A stretch of DNA of 64,000 nt from an uncultured Muribaculaceae bacterium. GTDB lineage: Bacteria > Bacteroidota > Bacteroidia > Bacteroidales > Muribaculaceae. Each line of letters begins with the position of its first letter. The first letter of the stretch is position 1. The stretch is taken from contig CAUBJF010000010.1 of NCBI GenBank assembly GCA_958436175.1, positions 1 through 64,000 of the forward strand, read 5' to 3'. The notes below the pieces were generated by a model that was not told where the DNA came from, did no database searches, and worked only from the letters and a program-made list of their open reading frames with translations. The translations under genes and the position numbers were made by a program. Below are positions 1 through 7,085 of the stretch, in pieces.

Positions 1-21
1 GTAGGTAACCGCCCCCTATGC

Positions 22-56
22 GAGGCCGCGTCACGACGACGCGGCCTCTTTTTTTT
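22..56 (+). terminator. Intrinsic terminator
   Basis: A perfect 11-bp GC-rich stem (22-32 with 38-48, loop of five) is followed by an eight-T run. It must end a plus-strand transcript entering from outside the window, since no gene lies between position 1 and the hairpin. Confidence 0.85.
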
Positions 57-184
57 GCACTCACGGGTGCGGCCCGGCGGTGCCGGCAGCCCACCGGCAC
101 GAGGGACTGCTGATGCTGAATATACCTTGAGGCTGATAACAAGGCCAGGTCTGCGTATAAAACATATGAGGCAGCACAGATGTT

Positions 185-1213
185 ATGACATTAATGCTGT
201 TCTTCCAAAAGGCATATTTCAGGATCTGGGTTGCTCTTGTTTTGGGAGCGATAGAAGCTTCTTGTATATATGACTATCCTAATGGTTGTCCGACGGAGTT
301 TTCTTTTACCATAGTAAATGACTGGTCTAAATGCAGAAATCCCGATCCGGAGGGAATGGCATACTTGTTTTTCCCGGCCGACGGTTCGCCGGTATGGCGT
401 TTCGATTTTCAGGGAATGAAGGCCGGAGAGGTCAGTCTGCCGGAAGGCAAATATAATGTAATAAGCCATAACGACGACACTTCTTCAATTCTTTTCTACG
501 AAAAGGATGGCTATGATGGTTATACGGCAGAATGTCTCGATGGAGATCTCGGGTTCATGGCGGAAAGCAGAGGCGAACATATTGACGCACCTCCTCTGGC
601 TCGTGCCGGTGAGCCTGTGAAACGATGTCCCGATATGTTATGGGGTGTTGCTTACTGTGATTTTGAATTGCAGGAGGGCCGCTTGTCCTATATGCCTGTT
701 GGAGAAATCCCGGTGCAGCCTTCAGATGCCGAGGTGACAGTGAGCGAGGATATGGTTGTCGTGATGTATCAGCAACCGCTTGTAGCTCGGTATGATTACC
801 GCATCGAGAATGTCGAAAATCTTGACGGAGTGGCACGCATAAGAGCCGCTCTCAGCGGCATGGCCGGCAGTCTCGATATCCCTTCCGGACGAAGGGGTCC
901 GGAGGCGGTGACATTGCCCTTTGTGGCTTCTGCGTCCGGTAAGGATATGATAACTGGTAATTTTTTTTCATTCGGTTTACCTTCTGGAACTGAAGATCCC
1001 AACATACTCAGTCTGTATGTATGGCTAAGAGATGGCCGGAAGTTCAGTTACGAATTCGACGTAAGCGAGCAGGTGCGGAATGCTGCGGATCCTATGAATG
1101 TTTCTATTGTAGTCCGAGGTCTTCGCATCGAGCCCTCAGACATGGTCGGGGGTGGTGGATTCGATGTGTCTGTCGATGGCTGGCAGACCGTTGTCGTAAA
1201 CATTCAAGGGTAG
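185..1213 (+). CDS. DUF5119-like lipoprotein next to fimbrillin gene
   Basis: Predicted exported protein of 342 aa. The N-terminus has basic residues, a hydrophobic stretch and a possible lipobox (EAS-C), so it is probably lipid-anchored and outside the cytoplasm. The body starts with a beta-rich segment ending in a short sequence that recalls DUF5119 proteins of Bacteroidota, which often sit beside fimbrillin genes. It ends just before the fimbrillin-like gene, so the two are probably co-transcribed. By analogy it may be a pilus accessory or anchor protein, but no catalytic motif is visible. An internal ATG at 194 is an equally good start. Codon use is less GC-rich than in most of the window. 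The family assignment is by resemblance only. Confidence 0.6.
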   Translation: MTLMLFFQKAYFRIWVALVLGAIEASCIYDYPNGCPTEFSFTIVNDWSKCRNPDPEGMAYLFFPADGSPVWRFDFQGMKAGEVSLPEGKYNVISHNDDTSSILFYEKDGYDGYTAECLDGDLGFMAESRGEHIDAPPLARAGEPVKRCPDMLWGVAYCDFELQEGRLSYMPVGEIPVQPSDAEVTVSEDMVVVMYQQPLVARYDYRIENVENLDGVARIRAALSGMAGSLDIPSGRRGPEAVTLPFVASASGKDMITGNFFSFGLPSGTEDPNILSLYVWLRDGRKFSYEFDVSEQVRNAADPMNVSIVVRGLRIEPSDMVGGGGFDVSVDGWQTVVVNIQG

Positions 1214-1267
1214 CAATATGTTATGAATTATAATTTCCAAAGGACAAAACGATATATACCCAATATT

Positions 1268-2314
1268 ATGGATGTTAAATCATTATGCACAATCGTGCTT
1301 TCTGCTTCCGTCATTCTGTCGGGGTGCTCTTCGGAAGATGAAGGGTTTCAGGGACCCGCTGACAGCAATGCTATTTCCTTTGCTGCCGTCACGTATAAGC
1401 CTGTCCGTAGTGCGGCGACGACCACAGCTACGATGCAGGAATTCGTGGTGTATGCGTTCACAAACGCAATGACGTTGATGGACGGTGTTACAGTGAGTCG
1501 TAACGGTGGAAGCTGGACCTACTCTCCGGAAGCCTACTGGCCCTCTTCCCCGGTCAATTTCTTTGCCTTCAGCCCCGATATCACCAAATCGACATCTGTC
1601 AGCATGGGCGGGGGTGCTTCGGGCAGCCATATTTCCGAATTCATGAATGACGGTACCGTAGATTTGCTCTATTCGGTCAATATGCAGGTGAGCCAGCAGG
1701 CTGCTCCTGTGGTCATGAATTTCCGTCACGCCATGGCCAAGGTATCAGTCATGCTCTCGAGTAATAACAGCAATATAGAGGTAAAAGTCAGCAACGTTGT
1801 CCTGAAGAATATCTGTAGGGAGGGCTCGTTCGATTTCCCTTCTGCTACTACTTCTCCGTCCGCTCCGGAAGTGACCGGCACCTGGAAAAATCTGAGCCGT
1901 CCTAACGGAATGCTTCTGTTCTATGCCCTGGGCGCAGACGAGATGGAGACGCTTAATCCGACACCTACGGACTATTCTCTCGATAATCTTGATGCAAGCT
2001 ATGTCATTCCACAGAAGCTTGAAAAACTGGTACTCGAAGGGAACACCTATAGCGGCACGTTCCTGCAGGTCGATTGCGAAATATTCGATAAGGCGAGCGG
2101 GGTCAAGATATGGCCGACGGCCAAGACTCCCGACTATCTTCTGGTGGACCAGACCAATCTGGGCCGTCTGATATATCCTCTCAATACGGAGACAATGGAT
2201 GAATGGGAATCCGGACACGCCTATGTGTACAATATATCCGTAGATAATCCTGACGTGCTCGATAAGATTGAGTTCGATGTCACTGTCGACGATTATTCAA
2301 TGGAAGACATGTAG
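1268..2314 (+). CDS. Fimbrillin family lipoprotein (Mfa1/FimA-like)
   Basis: Predicted lipoprotein of 348 aa that probably forms a subunit of type V pili, whose subunits are exported as lipoproteins and polymerise on the surface by donor-strand exchange. Start 1268 is preferred to the in-frame ATG at 1223 because it gives a clean signal: short basic start, hydrophobic core, then LSGC lipobox at residues 17-20 and a Ser/Glu/Asp linker. Typical fimbrillin (Mfa_like_1) features follow: an early threonine-rich strand with a 'YAF' motif, the 'Y-x-P-x-A-Y-W-P' segment, 'FFAFSP', and the 'FRHAMAKV' segment near residue 155. It lies directly downstream of the DUF5119-like lipoprotein. Mature processing at the Arg/Lys-type cleavage site cannot be confirmed here. 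Confidence 0.75.
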   Translation: MDVKSLCTIVLSASVILSGCSSEDEGFQGPADSNAISFAAVTYKPVRSAATTTATMQEFVVYAFTNAMTLMDGVTVSRNGGSWTYSPEAYWPSSPVNFFAFSPDITKSTSVSMGGGASGSHISEFMNDGTVDLLYSVNMQVSQQAAPVVMNFRHAMAKVSVMLSSNNSNIEVKVSNVVLKNICREGSFDFPSATTSPSAPEVTGTWKNLSRPNGMLLFYALGADEMETLNPTPTDYSLDNLDASYVIPQKLEKLVLEGNTYSGTFLQVDCEIFDKASGVKIWPTAKTPDYLLVDQTNLGRLIYPLNTETMDEWESGHAYVYNISVDNPDVLDKIEFDVTVDDYSMEDM

Positions 2315-2336
2315 CATCCGGAAAGCTCTTTGCATA

Positions 2337-2386
2337 AAAAATATTCATCCGTCGTGCGTCCGTATGCATGGCGGATGAATATTTTA
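2337..2386. terminator. Bidirectional terminator hairpin
   Basis: A 14-bp perfect stem (2338-2351 with 2372-2385, loop of 20) lies between the fimbrillin gene and tRNA-Arg, which converge on it. On the minus strand the stem runs into a T tract (complement of the A run at 2336-2341); on the plus strand only four T lie inside the stem. It probably serves the tRNA better than the fimbrillin operon. Confidence 0.6.
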
Positions 2387-2434
2387 TGTGGTCAGTACTT
2401 CCGGCCCTTTCCAGGCTCATAGATGTGGCTTTTG

Positions 2435-2506
2435 TAGCCCTGCGGGGAATCGAACCCCGATCTAAGGTTTAGGAAACCTCCGTTCTATCCGTTGAACTAC
2501 AAGGCT
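2435..2506 (-). tRNA. tRNA-Arg (anticodon CCT)
   Basis: A full 72-nt cloverleaf folds on the minus strand: seven-pair acceptor stem (2500-2506 with 2436-2442), D arm, anticodon loop TTCCTAA giving CCT, and T arm with loop TTCGATT. The discriminator is A. No CCA is encoded, as is usual in Bacteroidota. Confidence 0.95.
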
Positions 2507-2512
2507 ATATTA

Positions 2513-2560
2513 GAAAAAAAGAATGAGAAACGAAATCCGAAGATTAACATTTCTCATTCT
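2513..2560 (-). terminator. Terminator-like hairpin between two tRNA genes
   Basis: A perfect 11-bp inverted repeat (2520-2530 with 2550-2560, loop of 19) is followed on the minus strand by an unbroken T run. It lies downstream of tRNA-Asp and just upstream of tRNA-Arg, so it may attenuate read-through from one tRNA to the next or serve as a processing signal. The stem is AT-rich, which lowers confidence. Confidence 0.55.
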
Positions 2561-2574
2561 CCTCTCTCCTCTTG

Positions 2575-2648
2575 CGGTGCGGACGGGACTCGAACCCGCG
2601 ACCCCTAGCGTGACAGGCTAGTATTCTAACCAGCTGAACTACCGCACC
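2575..2648 (-). tRNA. tRNA-Asp (anticodon GTC)
   Basis: A 74-nt cloverleaf on the minus strand: acceptor GGTGCGG pairs with CCGCACC, anticodon loop CTGTCAC gives GTC, T loop TTCGAGT. Discriminator G fits tRNA-Asp. No CCA is encoded. Confidence 0.96.
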
Positions 2649-2703
2649 AGTTTCTCTTGAGCCTTCGGCAGGAGAGGCATCGGCTATTTCGCTTTTGCGA
2701 GGG

Positions 2704-2734
2704 CAAAGTTACGCAGCTTTTTCATTCTGTGCAA
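2704..2734 (-). promoter_or_regulatory. Promoter for tRNA-Asp
   Basis: On the minus strand TTG (2734-2732), a 20-bp spacer, then TAACTTTG (2711-2704) match the Bacteroidota vegetative consensus. The start of transcription would fall near 2697, about 50 nt before the tRNA. Confidence 0.7.
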
Positions 2735-3042
2735 ATTTTTTTACAAAAAAATGTCTCCTCCGAAGAAAATATGCATTAATAGATAATATTTTGGTATAAA
2801 TGGATATATACCATCTCGCCGAGCCAGAAGGAATGTATCGATCCGTAGTGGTTTAGCCGGCGTGCAGCCCGGATATCAAGAAGCTATAAACGGCAATACA
2901 AAGATGTTACGAATCTAATACAAAAATCGAGATGTAACAATGCTGTAACAATATTATGTAGTTCTAATACCCTAATTGACAATGAAATAAAAGGATCTTC
3001 AAAATAAAGAAATCAAATTAACAACCATTAACATTATAATAC
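2735..3042. other. Non-coding AT-rich stretch before the sigma gene
   Basis: About 300 bases without a credible reading frame. I see only a short dyad (GGTATA...TATACC, about 2793-2812) and general AT-richness. No RNA gene was recognised. Confidence 0.5.
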
Positions 3043-3072
3043 TTGACAAGCTTTAGAAAAGCCTTAATTTTG
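3043..3072 (+). promoter_or_regulatory. Promoter for ECF sigma gene
   Basis: TTG (3043-3045, within TTGACA), 19-bp spacer, then TAATTTTG (3065-3072). This matches the vegetative Bacteroidota consensus well and gives a leader of about 60 nt. It suggests expression by the primary sigma factor rather than only autoregulation. Confidence 0.8.
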
Positions 3073-3140
3073 AGCATCGAAAGAAAAAAAGAAGACTTTC
3101 GAGCCAAGGAAACCCCCATTTCAACTAAACATTCACAATT

Positions 3141-3644
3141 ATGGCAAGCACTGAATTTCAAAACAACCTGATGAATCTAAGAAGTAATTTGCTGAATTTC
3201 GCATTCATGCTCACCTCGAACCGCGACGATGCTTACGATCTCCTGCAGGACACTACCCTGAAGGCTCTCGACAACGAAGAGAAGTACGCCGAGAACACCA
3301 ACTTCAAAGGATGGGTCTTCACCATCATGCGCAATATCTTCATCAACAACTACCGCCGTGCCAGCCGTGCCGCAACAGTCGTTGATACTACCGACAATCT
3401 CTATCTTCTCAACCTGAGCCAGGAGAGCACTATCGACACTCCCGAAGATACTTTCGGAGCCAACGAGATAAGTGAGGCCATCAACGAATTCTCCGACGAA
3501 TACCGCATACCTTTCTCTATGCATGTTGCAGGCTATAAATACAACGAAATAGCCGAACACATGAATCTCCCTCTCGGCACTGTCAAGAGCCGCATATTCT
3601 TCGCACGCAAGAAACTTCAGGAACGTTTCAGCGACTATCGCTAA
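3141..3644 (+). CDS. ECF-family RNA polymerase sigma factor
   Basis: Alternative sigma factor of 167 aa, a normal length for the ECF group. Region 2 occupies roughly residues 10-85 and includes the 'DAYDLLQDTTLKAL' core-binding helix and 'FKGWVFTIMRNIFINNYRR', typical of regions 2.2-2.4. Region 4 (about 105-163) holds the helix-turn-helix 'YKYNEIAEHMNLPLGTVKSRIFFARKKL'. The linker contains a Thr/Ser/Asp-rich stretch. There is no Shine-Dalgarno sequence before the ATG; the leader is A/C-rich. No anti-sigma gene follows: the gene is closed by a terminator and then a convergent tRNA. Its regulon and signal are therefore unknown. Similar solitary sigma factors are common in Bacteroidales. Confidence 0.92.
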   Translation: MASTEFQNNLMNLRSNLLNFAFMLTSNRDDAYDLLQDTTLKALDNEEKYAENTNFKGWVFTIMRNIFINNYRRASRAATVVDTTDNLYLLNLSQESTIDTPEDTFGANEISEAINEFSDEYRIPFSMHVAGYKYNEIAEHMNLPLGTVKSRIFFARKKLQERFSDYR

Positions 3645-3728
3645 ACCCTCTTCCGGGTCATCAGTGCAAACCATTAGCCTAAGCTAAAGGAATAACAAGA
3701 TTCAAGATTATACATACAGATACGACAG

Positions 3729-3764
3729 CGGCCATGCTCTGCGACAGAGCGTGGCCGTTCTTTT
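3729..3764 (+). terminator. Terminator of the sigma factor gene
   Basis: A 12-bp stem (3729-3740 with 3746-3757, one G-T pair, loop of five) is followed by a T-rich tail TTCTTTTCTT. Confidence 0.85.
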
Positions 3765-3790
3765 CTTGATCACGGCGATTTCAAAAATGT

Positions 3791-3821
3791 AAAAGGCCGC
3801 CGGTTACTATGCCGACGGCCT
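3791..3821 (-). terminator. Terminator of tRNA-Gln
   Basis: A ten-pair GC-rich stem (3794-3803 with 3812-3821, one G-T pair) lies 8 nt past the tRNA on the minus strand and is followed by a short T run. Confidence 0.65.
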
Positions 3822-3829
3822 CTGGCCAG

Positions 3830-3900
3830 TAGTCCCAAGAGGATTCGAACCTCTACAGACAGTACCAAAAACTGTAGTGCTACCATTACACCATAGGACT
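3830..3900 (-). tRNA. tRNA-Gln (anticodon TTG)
   Basis: A 71-nt cloverleaf on the minus strand: acceptor AGTCCTA pairs with TGGGACT, anticodon loop TTTTGGT gives TTG, T loop TTCGAAT. The discriminator is A and no CCA is encoded. Confidence 0.95.
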
Positions 3901-3936
3901 ATCCTCGCGCCCAACCCCCAAGGGGCTAAAGCGATG

Positions 3937-3966
3937 CAAAGGTAAGGATAATTCTTGAACCATCAA
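3937..3966 (-). promoter_or_regulatory. Promoter for tRNA-Gln
   Basis: On the minus strand TTG (3966-3964), 19-bp spacer, TACCTTTG (3944-3937). The start would be near 3930, about 30 nt before the tRNA. Confidence 0.7.
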
Positions 3967-4029
3967 AATTTTTCGTCCTGAGGGCGGCGGAATTTACTAT
4001 TGGGCGCACACTTGTTCTTACAAAATTGT

Positions 4030-4037
4030 TATCTTTG
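4030..4037 (+). promoter_or_regulatory. Candidate -7 element for DUF362 operon
   Basis: TATCTTTG fits the -7 consensus and lies 31 nt before the start codon. The nearest upstream TTG (4012-4014) leaves only 15 bp, so the -33 element is weak or absent. Confidence 0.45.
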
Positions 4038-4068
4038 CATATTGTAGAACACAAATATTCATACCCGT

Positions 4069-4995
4069 ATGGAAAACGATACCAAGACGACCGGGAAATC
4101 CGTGGTCTATTTCTGCCCGCGTATCACTGCCGACAACCTTGTGAATGTCTATAATGCTCTCGGACGCGAAGCCAAAGGTCGCGTTGCCGTCAAGCTCTCT
4201 ACCGGCGAGGCCGGAAACCCGAACCATCTCAGTGTCGATGTCATCAAGAAGCTCGTGCATCTCGTCGACGGCACGATAGTCGAATGTAACACCGCTTACG
4301 ACGGCCGTCGCTGCAACGTCGCCGACCACATGCAGACAGCGGCCGAACATGGGTTTACGGCTATCGCCGAGGTCGATATCATGGATGCCCAGGGTTCCAT
4401 GGAGCTCCCTGTCCGTCATGGCAAGCACCTTACGCACAATCTCGTCGGCAAGAACTGGCGCGACTATGACTTCACCATGGTGCTTTCCCATTTCAAGGGT
4501 CATCCTATGGCGGGATTCGGCGGCGCGCTCAAGAATGTAGCTATCGGAATGGCATCAGCAGAAGGGAAAGCCCTCATACATACGGCAGGACGTTCTACAG
4601 AAGTACCCGTCGACTGGACTAACGTGCCGCCTCAGGATGACTTCCTCGAATCTATGGCCGAGGCTTGCGAATCGGTGTTCGACCGTGCCGGCGACAACAT
4701 CCTTTTCATCAGCGTCGCCAATAATCTGTCGGTCGACTGTGACTGTGTCGCCGAGCCGGAACCTGTTCAGATGAAGGATATCGGCATACTTGCGTCGCTC
4801 GACCCCGTAGCCCTGGACCGCGCATGTGTCGATATGGTCTACAGGTCGGACGATCCCGGGAAGTCGCACCTTATCGAGCGTATGGAGTCGCGTAATGCAA
4901 CCCATATCCTCGACTACGCCGAACAGCTCGGTCTCGGCAGCTGCGAATACGAGCTCCGTACCATCGCCCCGGTATCCGAGGAAGCCGCTTTCTGA
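4069..4995 (+). CDS. DUF362 domain protein
   Basis: Cytoplasmic protein of 308 aa resembling DUF362 proteins, a family often linked to iron-sulfur or flavin chemistry but without an established reaction. The family look comes from 'VAVKLSTGE' near residue 40, 'TIVECNTAY' near 89, 'LSHFKGH-PMAGFGGALKNVAIGMAS' near 143-165 and 'DPVALDRACVDMVY' near 245-258. Two close cysteines (VDCDC) near residue 224 are present, but no complete ferredoxin motif (CxxCxxCxxxC) is visible, unlike some longer members. No signal peptide. It is the first gene of a three-gene plus-strand run; the next ATG is one base after its stop. The function is unknown. Confidence 0.75.
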   Translation: MENDTKTTGKSVVYFCPRITADNLVNVYNALGREAKGRVAVKLSTGEAGNPNHLSVDVIKKLVHLVDGTIVECNTAYDGRRCNVADHMQTAAEHGFTAIAEVDIMDAQGSMELPVRHGKHLTHNLVGKNWRDYDFTMVLSHFKGHPMAGFGGALKNVAIGMASAEGKALIHTAGRSTEVPVDWTNVPPQDDFLESMAEACESVFDRAGDNILFISVANNLSVDCDCVAEPEPVQMKDIGILASLDPVALDRACVDMVYRSDDPGKSHLIERMESRNATHILDYAEQLGLGSCEYELRTIAPVSEEAAF

Positions 4996-4996
4996 T

Positions 4997-5518
4997 ATGT
5001 CGGTGCGGCTGTTCTTGCTCTGCGTCCTTTGGCTTCTGCCTTCTGTCTGTCTGTCGCTTGCGGGGCAGACATCGATGCTGTCGCTCGACAGTGTGACGGC
5101 AGCGGACGATATCGAAGGTTACTGGGAGCTTACAGCCGGGGGTGCCGTGATAGAATTCCGGCAGCAGCCCGGTCGCGACGGAGCCTACGATATTTTCATG
5201 ATCGAGTCGCCCGACTATGCAATCGAAGCCGGGACGCCCATAGGCTCCATGAAGGCTACAGCAGTGGCTGGAAAATTCGATGCCGTGCTGTCTTCAGACC
5301 CTCGTCATGGAGTGGCAGCTAAAAACCGTCGTTTCATCTTCGACATAGCCGACGGGCGAATGCGTATGTCGTCCTACAAAGTCGGTAAGTCGGTGCGGCT
5401 CTATCGGCTCATACCTTATCTCTTCCGTGTCGGCGTACGTGATGCCGATACGCGTCCCGACGGCATAGACGGCGCTATACGGATAGCGCCACCCGCGCCG
5501 TCGGCAATCATTTTATGA
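4997..5518 (+). CDS. Exported hypothetical protein
   Basis: Predicted 173-aa protein with an N-terminal signal peptide (hydrophobic core about residues 4-21, then 'SLAGQT'), so it is probably periplasmic or outer-membrane associated. I do not recognise a domain. The body begins with 'DDIEGYWELTAGGAVIEFRQQPG', which looks like the first strands of a small beta-barrel or lipocalin-type fold, and the C-terminus is alanine/proline-rich. The start at 4997 is chosen because it yields the signal peptide and follows the DUF362 stop by one base; the frame stays open upstream, but that part overlaps DUF362. Tight spacing implies co-expression with DUF362. Confidence 0.65.
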   Translation: MSVRLFLLCVLWLLPSVCLSLAGQTSMLSLDSVTAADDIEGYWELTAGGAVIEFRQQPGRDGAYDIFMIESPDYAIEAGTPIGSMKATAVAGKFDAVLSSDPRHGVAAKNRRFIFDIADGRMRMSSYKVGKSVRLYRLIPYLFRVGVRDADTRPDGIDGAIRIAPPAPSAIIL

Positions 5519-5537
5519 ACAGACACATTTGCAAGAT

Positions 5538-6008
5538 ATGAAACGGCTCATATTATTTATCGTCATCTTCGTCGCTGTCGTGGCTCTCGCTCAGAACACA
5601 GTCAGGCGCGGTCTCAGGGTACAGAAAGAAGTGTCGCAGACGGAAGCTGCTGTCGCTTTATACGACACGGTCTCGCCTGTCGGAAAACATGCTGTCGATA
5701 TAAAAGGCTACGACAAACCGCTCCGTTCGCGTCGCGAGACCTTCTTTGTCACCAATACCGGCAATAGGCCTCTTTCGCGTATCGCCGTCACGCTGACCTA
5801 TACAGATTCGAAAGGGCGTCAGCTCCACACGGCATCACACAATCTTGCTGCCGTAATACCTGCCGGCGAGACCCGTCAGGTCGGTTTGCGCTCGTGGGAC
5901 GTGCAGCAGGCCTTCTACTACACGCGCTCGGAAGTCCCTGTGCGCGCGTCGCAGGCCACGCCTTTCGATGTCGCCATAGCGGTCGACACCCTCTTCTACG
6001 AGCTTTAG
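5538..6008 (+). CDS. Membrane-anchored or exported hypothetical protein
   Basis: Predicted protein of 156 aa with an N-terminal hydrophobic segment (about residues 3-18, ending in ALAQ), which could be a cleaved signal or an anchor. The rest (about residues 60-150) forms an immunoglobulin-like beta pattern, 'FFVTNTGNRPLSRIAVTLTY...PAGETRQV', reminiscent of FxLYD-type extracellular domains; this is a weak resemblance. ATG 5538 is chosen over a TTG at 5529 for the better signal. It lies 19 bp after the previous gene and probably belongs to the DUF362 operon. Its stop shares bases (TTAG) with the stop of the convergent gene at 6005. Confidence 0.65.
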   Translation: MKRLILFIVIFVAVVALAQNTVRRGLRVQKEVSQTEAAVALYDTVSPVGKHAVDIKGYDKPLRSRRETFFVTNTGNRPLSRIAVTLTYTDSKGRQLHTASHNLAAVIPAGETRQVGLRSWDVQQAFYYTRSEVPVRASQATPFDVAIAVDTLFYEL

Positions 6009-6418
6009 ACAGCCCTCCGTATGGAAGGAGGAAAGGGGACGAAAGACATGCGGCTGAGTTCGGCATACCATTCGCCTCGTCCAGGCGTTCCGGCATAGGC
6101 ATGGGCGAGAACGGCACAGACTGTCGCTGTCTCGAGGTTCATCCGGAAAGTAGGGGCAAGCATATCGCCGTGTCCTAAGGTTGTCTCGAGAGTTATGATT
6201 TCGGTATCATTGCCGAGGGATGCTATGTCGCCGGAACTGACGATATGGCTCAGGGAGGCGACGAGTTCGGCGAGACAGTCGATTGTCACTCTGCGAAGGG
6301 CTTTCGAGTCGCTGCGGTCCAGCAACGCGGGGTTCCCGGTACCGTGGATGCTCGCTTCGAGAGCTGCCCGGGCATAGATACTGTCGAGGATACGGTCGAT
6401 AGAGATTGAAATTGTCAT
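6005..6418 (-). CDS. Hypothetical protein, possibly phage-derived
   Basis: Predicted 137-aa soluble protein without signal peptide or known motif. The first half looks helical (residues 5-60, 'IDRILDSIYARAALEAS...ALRRVTIDCLAELVASLSHIV'), the second mixed, with the C-terminal part ending in 'VPFPPSIRRAV'. It follows the gene at 6440 by 21 bp and is likely in the same transcript. The composition recalls small structural proteins of Bacteroidales phages, but I cannot support that by a named family. Stop codon overlaps that of the convergent gene at 5538-6008. Confidence 0.55.
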   Translation of the reverse strand: MTISISIDRILDSIYARAALEASIHGTGNPALLDRSDSKALRRVTIDCLAELVASLSHIVSSGDIASLGNDTEIITLETTLGHGDMLAPTFRMNLETATVCAVLAHAYAGTPGRGEWYAELSRMSFVPFPPSIRRAV

Positions 6419-6439
6419 AGTATTGTTTCTTTATTAAGG

Positions 6440-6859
6440 TTATGCACGTCCGTCGACGGCGACGGTCTTGTAAAGGAATGGTGCGACGATCTTTCTGGCC
6501 GTCGACAGGCTGATGTAGTAGCGGCTGGGATGTCGGAAAGTCAGCACATATGCCAGGGCTGGAGCGAAGGGAAGCCTGCGAGGTCCGTTCATGGCTTCTT
6601 CGACCTGGTCGGACAGCTCTATCCAGCGTTCCTTTTGCAGTTCGTTGCATGTAAGGCGCCGGAAGCCTATGCGTCCGGCCATGTGCAGGATCTGGGCGGC
6701 ACGGTCGTATTCGATATAGTGCGCTTTCGGTGGTGTCATCAGGGCTTCCGCGACAATTCCTTCGATGGTACAGCGTTCGAATTTCTGTTGGTGCGCACGG
6801 GCTATACGGAGACAGAGGCTGATGAATTCGCGATTGCGCTGAAAGGTTGATTTTTTCAT
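6440..6859 (-). CDS. Hypothetical protein behind a dyad-containing promoter
   Basis: Predicted 139-aa basic soluble protein, not recognised. It is mainly helical, starting 'KKSTFQRNREFISLCLRIARAHQ', with a central 'HYIEYDRAAQILHMAG' and a C-terminal 'LTFRHPSRYYISLSTARKIVAPFLY' segment. The start at 6859 is used because the in-frame ATG at 6922 lies upstream of the predicted transcription start. It heads a two-gene minus-strand unit with the gene at 6005. The strong promoter with an overlapping dyad suggests a repressible unit. The basic helical character would suit a nucleic-acid-binding protein, but this is inference only. Confidence 0.55.
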   Translation of the reverse strand: MKKSTFQRNREFISLCLRIARAHQQKFERCTIEGIVAEALMTPPKAHYIEYDRAAQILHMAGRIGFRRLTCNELQKERWIELSDQVEEAMNGPRRLPFAPALAYVLTFRHPSRYYISLSTARKIVAPFLYKTVAVDGRA

Positions 6860-6891
6860 AGAAAATATGGCTTGTTTTAGTTTTGATATTG

Positions 6892-6922
6892 CAAATATAC
6901 AATCAAAATTGACTTTTGTCAA
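6892..6922 (-). promoter_or_regulatory. Promoter with overlapping dyad
   Basis: On the minus strand TTG (6922-6920), 20-bp spacer, TATATTTG (6899-6892): an excellent consensus match. The -33 region is embedded in a palindrome, ATTGAC-TTTT-GTCAAT (6908-6923), a plausible operator. Start of transcription near 6885, about 25 nt before the ATG at 6859. Confidence 0.75.
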
Positions 6923-7085
6923 TAGAAAATTGCAAATTTATTTTGATGGTTTGCAAAATATCTCTTGCATACAATCCTATACAGGAGCAAATAATATCGT
7001 TGAAGGGTTAAAAAGAGGGAGCGATTCAACATATTTTAACAAATCACGGTACTCCGTTAGGCTGATAATGGCTAAATTTGCATCT

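Noticed and set aside
55..273. 72-codon plus-strand frame just after the first terminator
   Set aside because: It begins inside the terminator tail at a TTG, has low-complexity Arg/Gly composition, and overlaps the better DUF5119-like frame.
2649..3042. Possible small RNA gene in the gap before the sigma factor
   Set aside because: No RNA family features (tmRNA, SRP, RNase P, 6S) and no promoter-terminator pair enclosing a segment were found.
7050..7085. Leaderless promoter for the MazG-like gene
   Set aside because: TAAATTTG (7073-7080) fits a -7 box but has no -33 partner and lies only 5 bp before the chosen ATG; kept as a note, not annotated as a promoter.
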